A stretch of 64,000 nt of DNA from Erythrocercus mccallii. Its lineage: Eukaryota > Chordata > Aves > Passeriformes > Dicruridae. Below are positions 13,501 to 28,500 of this stretch, piece after piece. Position numbers and translations under genes: made by a program. The stretch is from positions 62,001 through 126,000 of the forward strand of contig VZRG01001520.1 in the NCBI GenBank assembly GCA_013397435.1, in the 5' to 3' direction. Every line of letters starts with the position of its first letter. Position 1 is the stretch's first letter. The notes below the pieces were generated by a model. The model saw only the letters and a list, made by a program, of their open reading frames with translations, was not told the origin of the DNA and did not search any database.

Positions 13501-16500
13501 CGGCAGACTCACTTCGCTTTAAAGGTATTACAGTACCACATTGATGGTCCACCCTCCTATTCCCACAGGTCTGATGTACAGCTGCCCCATTGCAACTTTT
13601 CCATGTAACACTGCCTCTCCATGCTCGTGTGTCATTGCCCAGGAGTCCCTAGGAGAGACTGCTTGTGAAGCAGTGTACATGATGACTTGTCACTATACAG
13701 CAGATGATGCCAGAGACATGCCTAGGGGTGCAGAGGTTCTAGTTTCTGGAGTCCAGCTCCAACAGCTGGAGCAATTCAGAATGGACTTCTCTCGGTGATG
13801 AATACGGCACCAGAGGTTAGATACAACTGACTTCTCTAGGGAAAAGCACGTTTGAACTTGTTTGGGCACTGAGTAGCAGTCTGTTCTGACAGCTGGGGAG
13901 GGATGTCAATTGGAAAATTACTGGTCTGGATTTTTCTCTTACACATTTTTCTCAATAGCTTGATTTCTTCTAACATTCTGTGTTGAAGCCATGAAATGTA
14001 AGTCCTGCAGGGAATTGCTGTTTTTCAAGTTTATATTGTTGGTTAAATAGTATGTTTTTTTAATAGTGGCTAAATTCACTAATTTAAGTCTGTGTTTACA
14101 TTGAAGGTCTTGATGCACTTCTATTAGTTGGCCTGGACAATACACAGAACTTGACTGAATTTTGGGAAATAGAGTTTGGCAGAGGGTTTGGATACAACGA
14201 ACCTCTGAGTGTTGGGTTTGCAGATATTGCAAACATCTTGCAGAGAAACCTTGTAAGTCCTTCTATGATATAAACAAAGAAGGGGGATCAGTCTTTATTT
14301 TATGACTAATATATGTAAATGAAATGCTTGTAATTTTTCAGGATACTGTTGCAGAAAGAAAATGCTGTAAGGTTATTTGTAAGTGTCTTGGAGAAAATGG
14401 TGATCATGGTGTCCGGGGAAATCCTGGAAGGAAGGTAGGAGGTCTAAGATAGACATTAAATAAAAACTGCTTTATTTTTCAAAGTGTTTCTGGTTTTTTG
14501 TAGTATTTCAATGCATGCATGCATGTCCCTGTGATATTTAATGTTAGGACAAATGAAGGAGAAACATTGAGTATGATCCTTTCTCTGCTACATGCTTCTA
14601 TGCAGAAGTATCTTTGTAATTGAAATGATTTGTACATATAAAATCATTAAGCAATCTCCTGCACCAGTTCAGCAGAAAATGGAGAGGGATTTAAAAAATT
14701 AAGTCTGATTAATCAAGAAGCTTATTATCTATTGGGAATGAGAAATTTCCAACTGACAAGCTGAAACTAGAAAATAATCTTTTTTCACAACGTATGTGGC
14801 TTATCCTTTTGTGATTGGTTATTCCAAATATCCTCTTCTATAAGTCTGTTTTGATCCAAAAGGATTTCTTCTTTTAAGATTTTAAATTGTTTAAGCCTTT
14901 TTGAATATTACAGATATCACTACTTCTACAGCATACTTGTATTATTATTAAGTTTTTTAGTATATGTGGTCTCCATTTGACTACTATTCATTCCATTATT
15001 TCTACTTACTCTAGTAGCATGTGAGATAAATGATATCTGCAGTTCACACTCTTCAGTTATATGGTTGCAGTTAAATGAAGTTTTGGTTATCTCTTAACAA
15101 AAGTATCATCTGCTAATACTTCTTCACAAGCCAATTTACTGATTTCTTCCATTACTCTTGTTGATCTTCTTACACCTTTCTGTTTTACTAAAAGGCTAAA
15201 TTAAGGTGCTTAGACAGTGTTCAGAATGTAAACATGGTTGTTTTGCAACTAGAAATTCCTTTTGTTCCAGTTTCTCTTTGCTCAAGTTTTTGCCCTAAGG
15301 GTATGATATTTGCATGACTTCCAATACAAAGTTGAAACATTCCTATGTGTTTGGAAGGCATTACAATAACTTCATCCTAAGTTTTCAGCTCCTTATATTT
15401 TTCATTTCACCTTAGAATTTAATTTCCATGTAATGCTTCCTTTTCCAAATCACTGGAAAGATGTTTGATTTGACCAAGTATCCCAATGAGCTTTTTCATC
15501 AGACAATTTCTTGTAATCACAAACTGAAATTTTATAATAACCATTAGTATTTTCTTGGGGTTGTGTTTGAGGTTTTTTCACAGCCATGTCAAACACATGG
15601 GACTATACAGAGTGTCTGTGTAAATGTGGGGAGCCTGCCCTCCTCAGCATAACCAGATCTAATTTTCGGGAAATGTTTTCTATCTCCATATGCAGAATAA
15701 TCTGATAAAGATGAAACCAATGCGTTTGGGTAACAATGTTACTTATCTTTTAAATTGTCATTTTTCAGGGAAGTACAGGTTACAGAGGATCTCCTGGCCA
15801 TCCTGGTGAGGAAGGTGGGATTGTAAGTAAACATTTATCTTCCTGCTATGATGTTGTTAGTTGGTGCCTGAATCTGTCTGCACTTATTCACTGAGTACCT
15901 ATCAATGTTAACCCAAAATGTGTTAAAGGAACAGATAAATACACAGATCTGTTTCTCTGTGCCTCTGCACCTCACCATAGATAGTTATTCAGTTAAGAAA
16001 CAACTCACCAAAAGTGGGTTAGTTATTCAATTTAAAAAACCAACCCCTTTCAAGTACAGACATTTCAGTTGGAGATTGGTAATGCACTATAAACATGGCA
16101 TGACAGTGAGAGCAAAGAACCAGGTGCAACTCAAATTAGTAATTGATGTTGTCTCATGGCCCATATGAAAATTTCCAGGTGACTTGCATTTGTGTCTTTA
16201 GTGCAATAAATGGTGATATAGTTCTGTCTTGCTTTAATCTTATGTGATGAATTAATAGTAATCGTCATTCTATGGATGAGGTTGAACATTTTCTTTTGTT
16301 TTGTAGGGGGAGAGAGGCCCAGCTGGTTTCAGTGGGATTCAAGGAGACAGGGGATGTCCAGGTGTCAGAGGCCAAAAGGCAAGTATGTAACCTTGAAACT
16401 TTTCCTTATTTTGTGTCCCACAAACCTGTTTTCTGTACTGGGAACAAATCCCTGTGCTGTCTTCCTGAAGCATGGATGAACGTCAAGATCCAGCTGTAGG

Positions 16501-19500
16501 AATGGCAGACAGTGTTTGCTGTCTCATTTTGAGAGGTATTTTGTGTAACCCAAGCATGGTTGAATGGCTCAGGATTTTGCTGACTAAGCAACTTGATGAT
16601 GATATTTTCACTACCAATTCCAGACTGGCCTTAGTTCAAGCCCTAAAAAGCTTTATGGAGTGGGAATGAAAATTAAGCCTGTACTGTCTTCCCAGAGGAT
16701 AGGAGGAAATCCCATATGTGGCAGTAGAAGGTTTGACAGTAGGGACTACCAATACTGAGCTCAGCATACCTCTGCACAGCAAGCTATTGTGCCCTGCTTT
16801 TCATGCTCAATAAAAATACTTTTAACAAATTTCATCTATATTTATTTTCAATTTCAGGGGACCAGAGGCTATAGAGGAAGTCAGGTATGTGTTTTCATGT
16901 ATGATCTACTTTCTTCGAGAATAGAATTCTGCTTCCTTTCATCTTATCCTGTAAAAAGAAATTATCAACAAGAAAGGAAAATAGTGTAAAAACTGCACAG
17001 CATTTAATGTACTTTTGCTATGATTCTATAAGGATGGATTTAAGATACCTATCACATTAATCAAAATCAGCAGTGATAATTGTATTTTTATATGATTGCA
17101 GTCAGGGTTGATTTGGTCTAACTGAAGGGAACAAGATTTATTTACTGACTAATTTGATAATCTGTTAAGGTATTAATTCTGATCAGCTGAATCTCATTCT
17201 AATTGTGAAGAGAAGCAGAGGGAAAAAAAGGTTATAACTAATATTTATTGGGTTTTGGGCAGCATTTTCACTAGATCACTCTTGACACATTTTCAATATC
17301 CAAACTGCTCTCCAAGCTCTGTTGGTCATCTCATCTATTAATATTTCAAGTCTGCTTGTTTAACCTTTCAAACATACCTGTTCATGAAGGAGATATGGTT
17401 ACTAATTTGATAATAAAAAGTAAAGCCTGGAAGACAATGATCTGTAACAGTAATAGTTTCCAAGCTACAGTGATGAAAATTAAATTAACTTGTATTGAAT
17501 GCTTTACAAAACCACTTCTAAAAACTACTTGTGAGCCTCAAAGATTCAGAAGATGTTTGCCTTCATAACTGAGAAGCTGGAAGAAAGTTCAGAGAATGTT
17601 TCTGAAACCTCAGTTCCATTTAAAATACTGCTCTGTACTAGCTTTTTTATGTTCTCGTGTGTTTCTCTTTCCTTTTCCATTTTCTGCTTTCTTCTCTGAA
17701 GTAATTTGTCCTTCTTCAAATATCCAAAATGTCTGATTATAGAAGAGGAAGAGTACTTGCTGATGATTTCAATTTGTCAAAGTTAAATAGTGCAGTAGGC
17801 CTTACCAGTTGCACAAAGCCTACTGAAATCTAGTGAATAGGTGAATATCTTCATTATGTTGTATCATTATTTCCACAAATTTTACTTTAAATAAAAATAT
17901 GAAACTTTCAGCACATAAAAATGTGATGTAATTGTGCCATCTTAGTAAGGTTGAAGCAGTTTATTGAAGTTACTGAAGTCTGCGAGGCGTTTTACTGTAG
18001 ATACTTGAATAAAAGGAAATACTGAATGTTTAATAGTATGAAGTTTGGCTCAGGTTTTCTGAGGTAGTAAATGACTGATGGAAAAAATAACACTTCAATA
18101 AAAGTCATGATTACTTACTTAGTGCTCGAAATTTTGCTGGAATGCTTATTCAAGAAATTCTTGTTTGTGATGTATTAATCTAATCAAAATGTACAGCCAG
18201 CTATTTTTCTTGTAGTAGATACAGAACTGTATTAAATGAAAGAAGTTCTTCCACAGGAATTTTAACTGTGTGGTTTTGCAAAGTCGGTTTAGCATTAAAA
18301 CCTACAAAGCAATTGTATCTGTAGTCTCTATCAGAGTGAGACTGCTGATGGTTTTAACTTGTTCTTGTGCCACTTTCAATGTTTGTTGAATATCATTTCA
18401 GCTTTCTGGATAGTTGTCTCTGCTAAATTAATTTCTTACTACAAATTAAAACATCACAGTTAATTCCTTCATTTTTTATCCTGGTAAAGAAAGATGGAAG
18501 AAGTTTCAAAATATCCTGTAAAAATTGAGGGTGTTATTTGGCTAAGTCTGAAATATTGTGGAGCATACCTACATGAAATAAGAGTCTCACAGTTATAACT
18601 TTATTTAGATGACTCACAAAAGTTAACGTTGCAAACTCTATAAGTCTGGGGTGGATATTTTGTGGGAAAATAACTTCCATAAATGTTTGCAATGTGGTGT
18701 ATCATTTTTGCAGGCAAAGAGAAGAGAAAAACAATGTTAATTTGAAAGAGAAGGTGACTGATATTTATGTAGCACTGTTATTTATGTACTCTTGCTAAAA
18801 GAGTTATTAAGTTTTTTAAAAAATCATAAAGTCTAAGATCAGTCTTCTGTAATTAATTTTTAATCACGGTTGTCCTTTCTGGTTTTTCAATCCCCTGTTC
18901 ATGTTATAAAACTGTAAAAAGGCAAAAAATCACAGTACAAACACATATGATGGTTGAAATCAGAATTACAAGGTTAGCAGCATGATAGATCAAATACTAG
19001 TAGTTTATTTTGGAATATATTGGATTGAAGGTGCTGCATTTGGGAAAAGATTTGAAAGGAAAGAAGGAAAAGCAGAATTTAAATCCTGATGGGAATTTAT
19101 AATTTAAATAGCTCTTTTTCTTATTAACGGTTAACTGTCTCATTAACTGTCCTTAACAGTTAGTTGTTTTAAACATTGTTAATTCCTTAAAAATATGAAT
19201 TAGTATTAAAATTTATAATTATTATTCTTAATTATTCTTGCTAACCATTAAGACCACAGATCTTATTCAAGTTTCCAAATGCAGGATGAACACTTCTTTC
19301 TTTGCTCAAAGAGACAAGTGAACTAATGCTAATTGCCTTTTTTTTTTCCTTATTGCTAAAGGGTGAACATGGTGAGAGTGGATTTGATGGCACTGATGGA
19401 GAGCAGGTAAACATTACTTAAAATATGCAGTGCTATTAAAGACACCAACATAAGGGTTCAAAGGTACGGATTTTGTGCCTTGAATAGGCTTTGATGCTGA

Positions 19501-22500
19501 ACAGAAGTTTTGTTGTTGAGTATTTAGAATTGTATATCTGATTGAATATGGATTCTGCAAGAAAAAGGTTGAAAAACCTGATTTAGCAGAAAGAACAAAC
19601 ATTATTTTTTCTTCTTTCTCTTCCCTTTCTGAGTCTAGGGAGAACATGGATTTCCTGGACCTTCTGGAGAGAAAGGCAGCAGAGGAAAATGGGTGAAGTA
19701 CCCCTTACAGTAGTGTTTAGATTTTAGGGAAACATCTTTCCAAAGTGTAATGCTGTCTGTAATGCCTGTGAGTTGCTTTTAATAGCTGCCTGTTCTCTAA
19801 TATGCTGTCACTCTTGCTCTAAATCACTGTAGCTCCACTGACTTCAACAGAGCTGTCCCTCTGCTGCCACAGATACTATCTATACTTGCACCTGAATTGT
19901 GTGTGCTCTTTTTATGACTTTAGGGCAGAAAAGGCCCCAGAGGAGAACCAGGTGAACAAGGAGAATCTGGTCTAAGAGGAGATCATGTATGTGCATTCCT
20001 TTATTTTTATCATATTTCACGGATTTTCACCTCAATTTTGTGATGGAGATGTCTGAAATATATGTGATTTGAAGAGTTTGTCACAGTCCTAGAAAATGCA
20101 GTACTCCACAAGAAGAATGGCATTCTAGGAGTCCTGACTCTTTAATGTTTTGATGTGTTGCTTGGAAGCAGGTGTTTGAGCCTCAGGTCTCCTGCTTGTT
20201 TATGAATTTTTGGTTGGTTGGTTTGTTTGTTTTACCATATGGAACATAGCTAATCATAAAATGCCTTGGGCTGACAGGGACCTTAAAGATCAACTGGTTA
20301 GTTCCACACCTCCTGCCATGGGCAGGGACACCTCACACTAGAGAAGATGGTCTGGTGAAAAGAACAGGTGGACTAGGTCAGTCTTCCCTGTAGCTTCCCA
20401 CCCTACAGAAGAATTCTGGATCACTTGAAAACCCTGTGCACTGACTCTTGGTTAGCAATTTATAGTAATGCAAAGGCAAGTTACTTCTTCATGTTCACAT
20501 TTTTTCCTTGCATGCTCCAGAGACCTACATAAATGCACTCCCTGAGGACTAAAATTCCAGTGCAGACACCACAATTCTTGTCTTGAAAAGACACAACTTG
20601 GTCTTTTCACATATATTTCAAAGACTTTGTTCCAAACAGTCATATATTGTGCTGACTCCTGACTTTAAAACTTATACTGAAAAAAAAATGCTCAGGTGTC
20701 TTGGTAATTTGCCTCTTTGAAAGATCGGGATTTAGCATTAACTGGCAAAATGGAACTCCATTCTAGTGTAAACCCTCATCTGAAACTCATGAGTTATGGT
20801 CTTAACTCAATTAACTACATCAAATCAACCAGAACAGTTTCACATTTTCGGTTTAATTTGTTGTCCATTAGTAATTTTGCTTTTAATCTCTGAAAAAGAA
20901 CTTTGCTGACTTTGCAGAACTTCCTATATCGTGTTCTTACAAGCATCTTCATTTGAAATAGCCTTTTTATTTCTTGCTGTCTGCAATTACAAATCTAATT
21001 ATCTGTATCCTTCCACTGTAGTCACAGTGATAAAGGTATGGTAATGGAAAATGCTGAGCTTTCCGTTCATCTTTTTCAGGGAGATCCTGGGGCTAACAAT
21101 AATGTTACTGGTCCTAAGGGTGAAAAAGGAAACGTAGCACCACAGGTAAGCAGGTTGGTCTATTTTGTTGAGAGAGGATTTGCATAATTGCTAATTTCTA
21201 TTGGCTGTCCAGTGACCAAGGAGGTGTTTATTTGTTTGTATTTTGCCTTTAGTGTTTGTCTGCAACACAGAAAGTTTTAAGAAGTGCTTGATACAGCAAA
21301 AAAAGAAAAAAAAAGTTTAAAAATGTGTACAAACACAATGGAAATATTATCATAATAGAGAGCTAAGGAAAAATATAGATTTAATATAAATACATTATTC
21401 TAACACTGATTTGCTTTAGCAACCTGAGAGGCTTCTACTAATGGGTTTAAAGGATACTGTTAAAAATCATGCTGGGAAAAATGCACAGGGTATCAACAGG
21501 CTATACTAATTTTGTTATGGAACTGCTATTGCCTCGAGGTGGTGAGTAAACTCCAGTTTGATCTGTAAATAGAATATAAGAGCTGGGATATATGCTTATA
21601 TAGTGATGTTTGAGTTTTTAACAAGTTTTCAGCAAAACTGAAAGGAAAAAAGCATAACAGAAAAGCATGGCTTGCATTACCATTACAATTTGTTTGGAAA
21701 GAATAAGAAAAGTTGATAATTAATTGGACAGTTGCATAAAAATGATGGTTAATGAAAGCTTAAGAGGATGGCAAATGTGAGAAAAATCCACTGATTTTGA
21801 AGTCTGTTTCCCTCTGAACAAGTAGGACTGTATGCATACGTGTATGTCCATGTAGAGTGTGCTGAAAGCAATAGAAAAACTCTGAGGGTTACTTTTTGAA
21901 GAGAGTACTTGGGTTTGGATGACTCTTTGGAAGCAAATCTCATCTTTAGTAGTCCAACTGAAAGGCTGAAGTCAACAAAAATTATTTCACAGAAACGTTG
22001 ACTTAGTATTGGCTTAGTATTTCCAGTTTTAGTAATTGGAAATCCAAAACAGACGTGATCTGTCTGGTTTATAATTTTTGAATATAAATGTTGTAAAAAG
22101 AAACAACAGGAATCAACATTGGTATGACACAACTGATTGCAATGAAAATACTTAGAAGAAGAAACAAAGAAGGAATGCATAAAGAAGAATGTGCATGTAA
22201 AAGAAAAAGGAAAGATTGTTTAAACAGCTTGGTCATTACTTTGTTTTGCAGGGAGACCCAGGCCCACATGGACTCCAAGGAGAGCAGGGTGATGCCGGCC
22301 TAGATGTAAGAATAGCAATCCATATGGGGTAGAAATAACTGATAAAAGATACAGTGGGGTTCCTCCTGAGAAAACCCATTTTTGTATTCTTTATGTTATC
22401 CCACCCTTCAAATTCCTGCAAGGAAAAAGAACAAAAGTCTTTTAAAATTTTCATAGTGAAATGTATTTGGCTTAAATTTAGTAGCTTATATATATTGCAA

Positions 22501-25500
22501 TGTGTTTTCTTTTCTTTAAAATCAGCAATTTGCATTCCTGTTAATTTCAGGTCTGATTCATATGAAGTCACAAGACTTAAACTCAATTTCTTTTTCAATG
22601 AGCCTTAATTGCTTTATGATTCTACCCTAGATTAATCTATCTCCTCTTTCTGCGAATGACTAGAAGTTTTCTTTGTCTGTTCAAGCATATAAATAAGCTC
22701 ACTAGCAGCTGAGCTGCTCTTTTTTAGTTCACTGGAGAGTGGAAATTGTGAAGGCCCCTCCTCTAGTCTGTCAGAATGGTGCCTAATACCGAAGTCTGGC
22801 ATGATCGTTCCTCAGTCAGGCTGCAAAAACATCCTCAAGGCCTCCGGTGATGTGAGGTTTAGCAGTAACATTCACTAGAGCTACTGAGCAATGTGCAGCA
22901 GAAGTGGTGCAAACCTCTGGGCTCGCAGGGAGAAAAAAGGGCTTTTGTTCTCCTTATTTTAGCCAAAGGGCAGCTGACTGGGAAGGTGTTTTCCAGAATT
23001 TTGTTAAAATGTTTTCTCTCTGCACTCATTAAGGATCTAAAATCTTTTTTTTTTTTTTTTTGGAAATACTTATTTGTGGAAGAATCTGCCCCAAATCTAC
23101 CTTTTTCCCCTTTTTTTTTTTTTTTTAACCTTAAATCTTTCTGTGGAAATAATCTCTGCTTTCTTTAATCTGTATTTGGTTTTATTGTATGTATAATGTG
23201 TTTTATGATAAACTGCTGTTTCCCATATTGCTCAGTATTCTGGATGTAATCTCACGTGTCACTCCTTCCTAGGGTGCAGCAGGTCGAAGAGGACCTCCAG
23301 GTATAAAGGTGAGTGGCTGACACTGCTGCTACCTATTTATATGCAGCTACATGTCCAGCCTGAGTGTTTGCTCCTCTAAAGGGAAAAATTTCATTGTGAG
23401 CCAAGACACAAGTGTTTAACAATCAAAAGTCTATTTCAAGCCAAGCAGCCTTTGAATCTCAGGTGGATGTAGTAGAGACCCTCTTGACTTGAAGGATTTA
23501 GAATTGGAAGGGAGTTTTTGTCAAAATAAAAGGATAGTTACTTTTACTATTAAGGCAAGTATGGGAACATAGCTAGAGAAAAGACTGTCACTAAGGATGA
23601 CAGTAATGAGGAATGAGGCTGCAAAGTCTGACAGTTTATTCCTCCTTTGCTGCATGCACATAAAGATATGTGTGATACACATGTGCAGCACAGATAAAAT
23701 TAGGGCAAGTTCTACACAACACTTTGCTCAAATTAAACAGTGTTAACTGCCACTCTGACAATTGACTCACACATATAACATAAGCAAGATTTTGGAAATA
23801 ATTCCCCAAGTCAGTATCTAAAAAAATATACGATACACAGAATAGGTGAAACCCACTGCATTCTGACTGATCATTCCAGGAAGATCCCCTGGTAGAAAAA
23901 TCTGTCATAGTATTGAGAGATGACAAAACCTCTCTCATTGTTAGGTGGTAGCCCTGGTATTCTTAGACTTATACTCCATAGAGTCATAATGAAAGAAGAC
24001 TTTTCTGAGATGTACTTAGTAAAGACATCACTGCTATTCTCTTAAATAATGATTCAGATAATGTTCTTGGAAAACAAAACTTGTTTGTCCCAGAGTATGA
24101 ATTACAAAATACAGTTATCAAAGCAAATCTAAAAGCTATTATATTCAAAAGTGGGTTAGTGCAAGTAAAAATTAAATTCTAGATATTCTCAAGTATAGGT
24201 TACATGATCATTCTAGAAAACCTTGCTTTACCACAAATGGTTCACATTTGACCCAATTTCTCTGCCAAGTTGCTAACACAGATAAGGAAGATGGTATGTG
24301 CCACGAATCAGCATTTCTCCCTTTATCTTAGTGCATATAAACCCAAGGAAACATTACAGTTTTGTGTACAACATTGTCAGTACCAACAGGGTGGAATACA
24401 TCTTGAAGTCCTGCTGTGTGCTGGAGTCTGGGGAATGGGTAGAGTTGCAGCTTCTGAATAAAAGTGCCAACCAGCATTTTGAGTGGGCCAAGTGTAAAAT
24501 GTTAATAAATAATAGCAAAAATAACCATAGTGATGCAATATAGAACTTAGATTTCAGTGAAGGAAAAAGACTGTCTTTTATGGCAGTAATATTTCTTCAG
24601 CAACACAGTGTTTGATTTGTCTTTGATTTCTGGGCTTCCTGTCCCTCTCCTGTTGAGAGATTTTGCTATACATTTATTACTTTTTTCCTCTGTGTGACAG
24701 CCAGGTAACGAAGATTTTTTACATTTAGGATGATTCAAATTAATATTTCACTGGGCAATGTCAATCAGAAGTGAGAGTCCTGCACGTTTCCTAAACTATA
24801 GTCTGGTCACTTGCCGAGTTTTTGCAATACATATGTATGCCATGTACTGAAACCCCTGTCCCTACCTGGTTTCTGAAAGCCCCAGTTTGGATTTCACTTT
24901 GACAATCCAATATTTTTGCTGAGGCATTGCAGATAGGAATATACTGGAAGATTTTGATACAATATGTCAGCAGGGAGAAAGCACCATGCTTTGACTATTG
25001 CCAGGATCAGCATAACTTGAAAGAATATGAGTGTTTTGCAGTTGTTTGGTATTTCTATATCAGAAATTCTTTATAGGGTTTTTGAAGACATTTTAGATTA
25101 AAATATTGAAGAATATTCATCAAGTCTTCCTCTTAATTATTCCAGTCCTTGCTTGATCAGAAATCCATTTCTTAGGTAATTATGAAACTTCGAGGTTTTT
25201 TTTTTCTTTTCCCTGTTGGATTGTAGCTGATATCTCATTAATGTTTGCATTATTCTGTCAGGTACCAACAAAAAGAACTAATCCTAGTTAGGCTGTGGTG
25301 ATAACAGGACCATAACTGAAGTCAGTGGAAATGGATCTGTACCATATCTTGGTTGTACTAACAAGCACAAGAACTCTTATGTAGTTAGAAAATAAGAATG
25401 TTCAACTGGTTTAGTAAATTCACAGAGTACAGAGTTAGTTGAATTAAGTTTCAACTAATTGAACCTTAGTTGAGACAACCCTCTTCATCTCCATGGAAGC

Positions 25501-28500
25501 CCCCTCATCCAGTGATGAGGCCACCCTTTTGTAAAATGGCAGGGAACAAGATAAATACTGAAACTCACAGCAACAGAGAACTTTCAAACTGTTTTCATTC
25601 AAGTACTTGATGAGCAGCTTTGACTTCTAAAAGCATATAAAAAACATCTTTCTGGGTCAGTGAGCATTGAAAGGTAGGTACCAATCAATGATCAAAGGCA
25701 GGTAATGTAGATATCCTTCACTGAAAACGTGTAAAAAGTGAATGGCAAAGAGAATTGCACACTTCTGTTTTCCGCATCCCCTGGATAAGCAAGATGGAAC
25801 AGTAAACCCTGCAACACAACAATGGCACCCATCCTTGGATGAGATTGTGGTTGTTGTGTCCTTCCTCTGAGATCTCTTGCACAGTAGGGTGTTTCAAAGC
25901 TGCCACAGGGCATAGCTCTATCAGCAGAAGCTATGGGAGCTTCACTGTGAAGCTCTCCTGGTGTCCCTGGGCCAGGAAGCAGATCTATTTAGTCTTGATG
26001 TTTGTGCAATCTTCAAGTGCCCTTCTGTGGACCACAGTGTCCTGCTTTGTAAGGAAATAGGATATGGCTGATCCCTCTGGAGGAGGAAGGTTTTCTGCTG
26101 CAATGGGATAAAGAAGAATCCCTCATTCAGGTAGATAAGAGGGACATTGGTGGTGGTGTGCTGAGAGATGAATAATCAGAGATAATGAGCCAGAATTCAC
26201 CCACCTAACCCATAAGGACTTGTTTTAGATTTAGCTGTTAATAAAAGGCACTGAAATAACACCCTTATCAACAAAGTCATTAAAGTCCCTAGCAGTCAGT
26301 ATGAACACACTGCTGTTCACCATATGCTGAGAAGGACTCCTCCCAGGACTTGCAGTTCCAATTTTCTGTGCCTTTCTGTGATAAAAGGAGACTAATTTTT
26401 TCAAATAGTTAAAACAACATAAAGAAGCACAGCTAGCAATTCTTAACAGTCAGAAGTAGTCAGAAGGCAGAAAGAATAGAAGGTGTGTTGTGGTATCAGA
26501 GAGGTGTTTGTCACAGACAAGAACAACACTGCAAGCTGTGTGCTGGAAATAAAGCAAAAGAGTGAAGAGAGAAAGGAGATTAACTTAAAGGAAGGCAAGA
26601 GAAAGAGGAAAAGGCAGGGAAGAAAAAAGGACAACCATTTTCTGGGTTTTGATTCAAAGTAAATTTAAGTAGCTGAAAATTTTGAATTTGTTTTAGATTT
26701 TAGTAGAGTGTGCCTAAGAAATGTATCCATTTTTATTAAAGTCAAAATTATTTTTGTGGAGATGTATTTCTATTTGATTTTTTTACACCTGGAAATATCA
26801 TATACTTACTGATTTTGCAGTGTTCTTACTTTGGCTATAAATTAACATTCTTTTTTGCTTTTGGGTTTTTTTTCTGTTGTTATCTTTTGTTTCATTTATA
26901 TGATGCAGAATAAAAGCTCAGCCTTTTAAATTAATTTTTCCTCAGAAGACTCTATCCAGAACCACCTGTTTCCCAAGAATCTTCAGACATATGTTTATGA
27001 TTTATATAGTGAAAGTCTGCAAGGCCTGTAGTATCATGATGCTAAGTGTTACCATTTTACTCAGTCCAGAAGGCAGTGTGTATTTCTTATGGACATTGGC
27101 TAAACTGACTCATCCTCAGATGGCAGCTTTATGGAGATGGGAGCTGGAAATTTTTTTCCATCATCAAGGCAGATTTGACTTGCCTCACTGAATAACCAAA
27201 GTAAAAGATGGGGAGTAAAAAGGGGTCTAATTCTAGTGTGATTGTGAAGTCATGATTCCCCCACAGAGCCATTACCCATGGATAAGGGGGAAGAGGATCT
27301 GCCCTTGTAGCCTGGCTTTATGACTTCTGATCTTCTCAGTGGGTAAAGCACAAATATTGCTGAGAAATGATGTAAAGTGTATTCAGCAAAATGAAACTGA
27401 CCTCTTCTGCTGCAGCTTTTACATTCATCACACCTCCCAAACAACTAAAGAAAAGCTACTCTTCTGCTTTTTATTTGAGTTTTCTTCAACAGGAATTTGA
27501 AGCTGTTTGAAAACTGAGTGCATTGAAATGCATTCTATCAACTGATAATCTGTACAGATACAAAATTATTATCTTTTGATGTGCAAGTGAGAAATACTTA
27601 TTTGTCTGTGTTTGTTGTTGTTTTCTTGGGTTTTGTTCTGGCAGGGTGAGCAAGGAGATCTGGGAGAAACAGGTTACTCAGGAGAAACTGGTCTTCCAGG
27701 CCCACAGGTAAGTAATAGAACTTCTGAGTTGCTTTTATGTTAGTTATGGAGAAAATAAATTTTCTGCCTTGATGTTCTGTTTATATTTTGGGAAGCTTTG
27801 TTAATGTCAACTAATGAATATTATGAGCAAGACTCCTCCTTGGCAAATCTTTTCTGTAACCGTGAGGAATTAAATATGACAAGTTACATGGGTGCAACTT
27901 CTAGTGAAATTAAAAGAGGAACATGAGTAGCAAAAAGAAGTAATTTAGGCAACATACCTCCAACTTACATGGTATTATCAAGCAGATATTTTCAAAATGA
28001 ATTATTTAGAAATTGTTAGCAATAAATACATAAAATTTATTGCATTGACAAAACCACTGAGAAAAGATTTGTGTTTAAAAAAATTGCTAGGTGGAGTAAT
28101 TTTGAAGAGAATTATCATGGTAGACTTCTTACAGTAGCTTCTAAAGATACTCTTAGATACTCTAAAGATGCTTTTAACTTTACATTTTAGGATGGAGACA
28201 GCGTGCCTAGTTTACAGTAGGCTGCTTATGGTTTCCTTGGTATCTTAGACACCTCGGTGGGTCTCTGAATCAGGCTGGCAGGCAAGGGCCATCTCAGGTG
28301 CTTCACACAGGCAAATCCTTATAACAAAACAGCCAGAAGTTTCACCTGTAAAATAAGGCTTGTGAAACAGGCACTGGGATTCTGGTCATTGCAGCAACAT
28401 GATTGGCATTGAAAGGCTGTTAACATTGAACTGACTTTTTGTTTCAATGGTTTCTCTACATCAGGGCCCCAGAGGACCACAAGGGATCAGAGGACCTCCC

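Noticed and set aside
21749..22180. 143-codon open frame on the minus strand
   Set aside because: Entirely within a COL6A4 intron and next to an exon, with no recognisable motif. Its composition fits translated AT-rich DNA.
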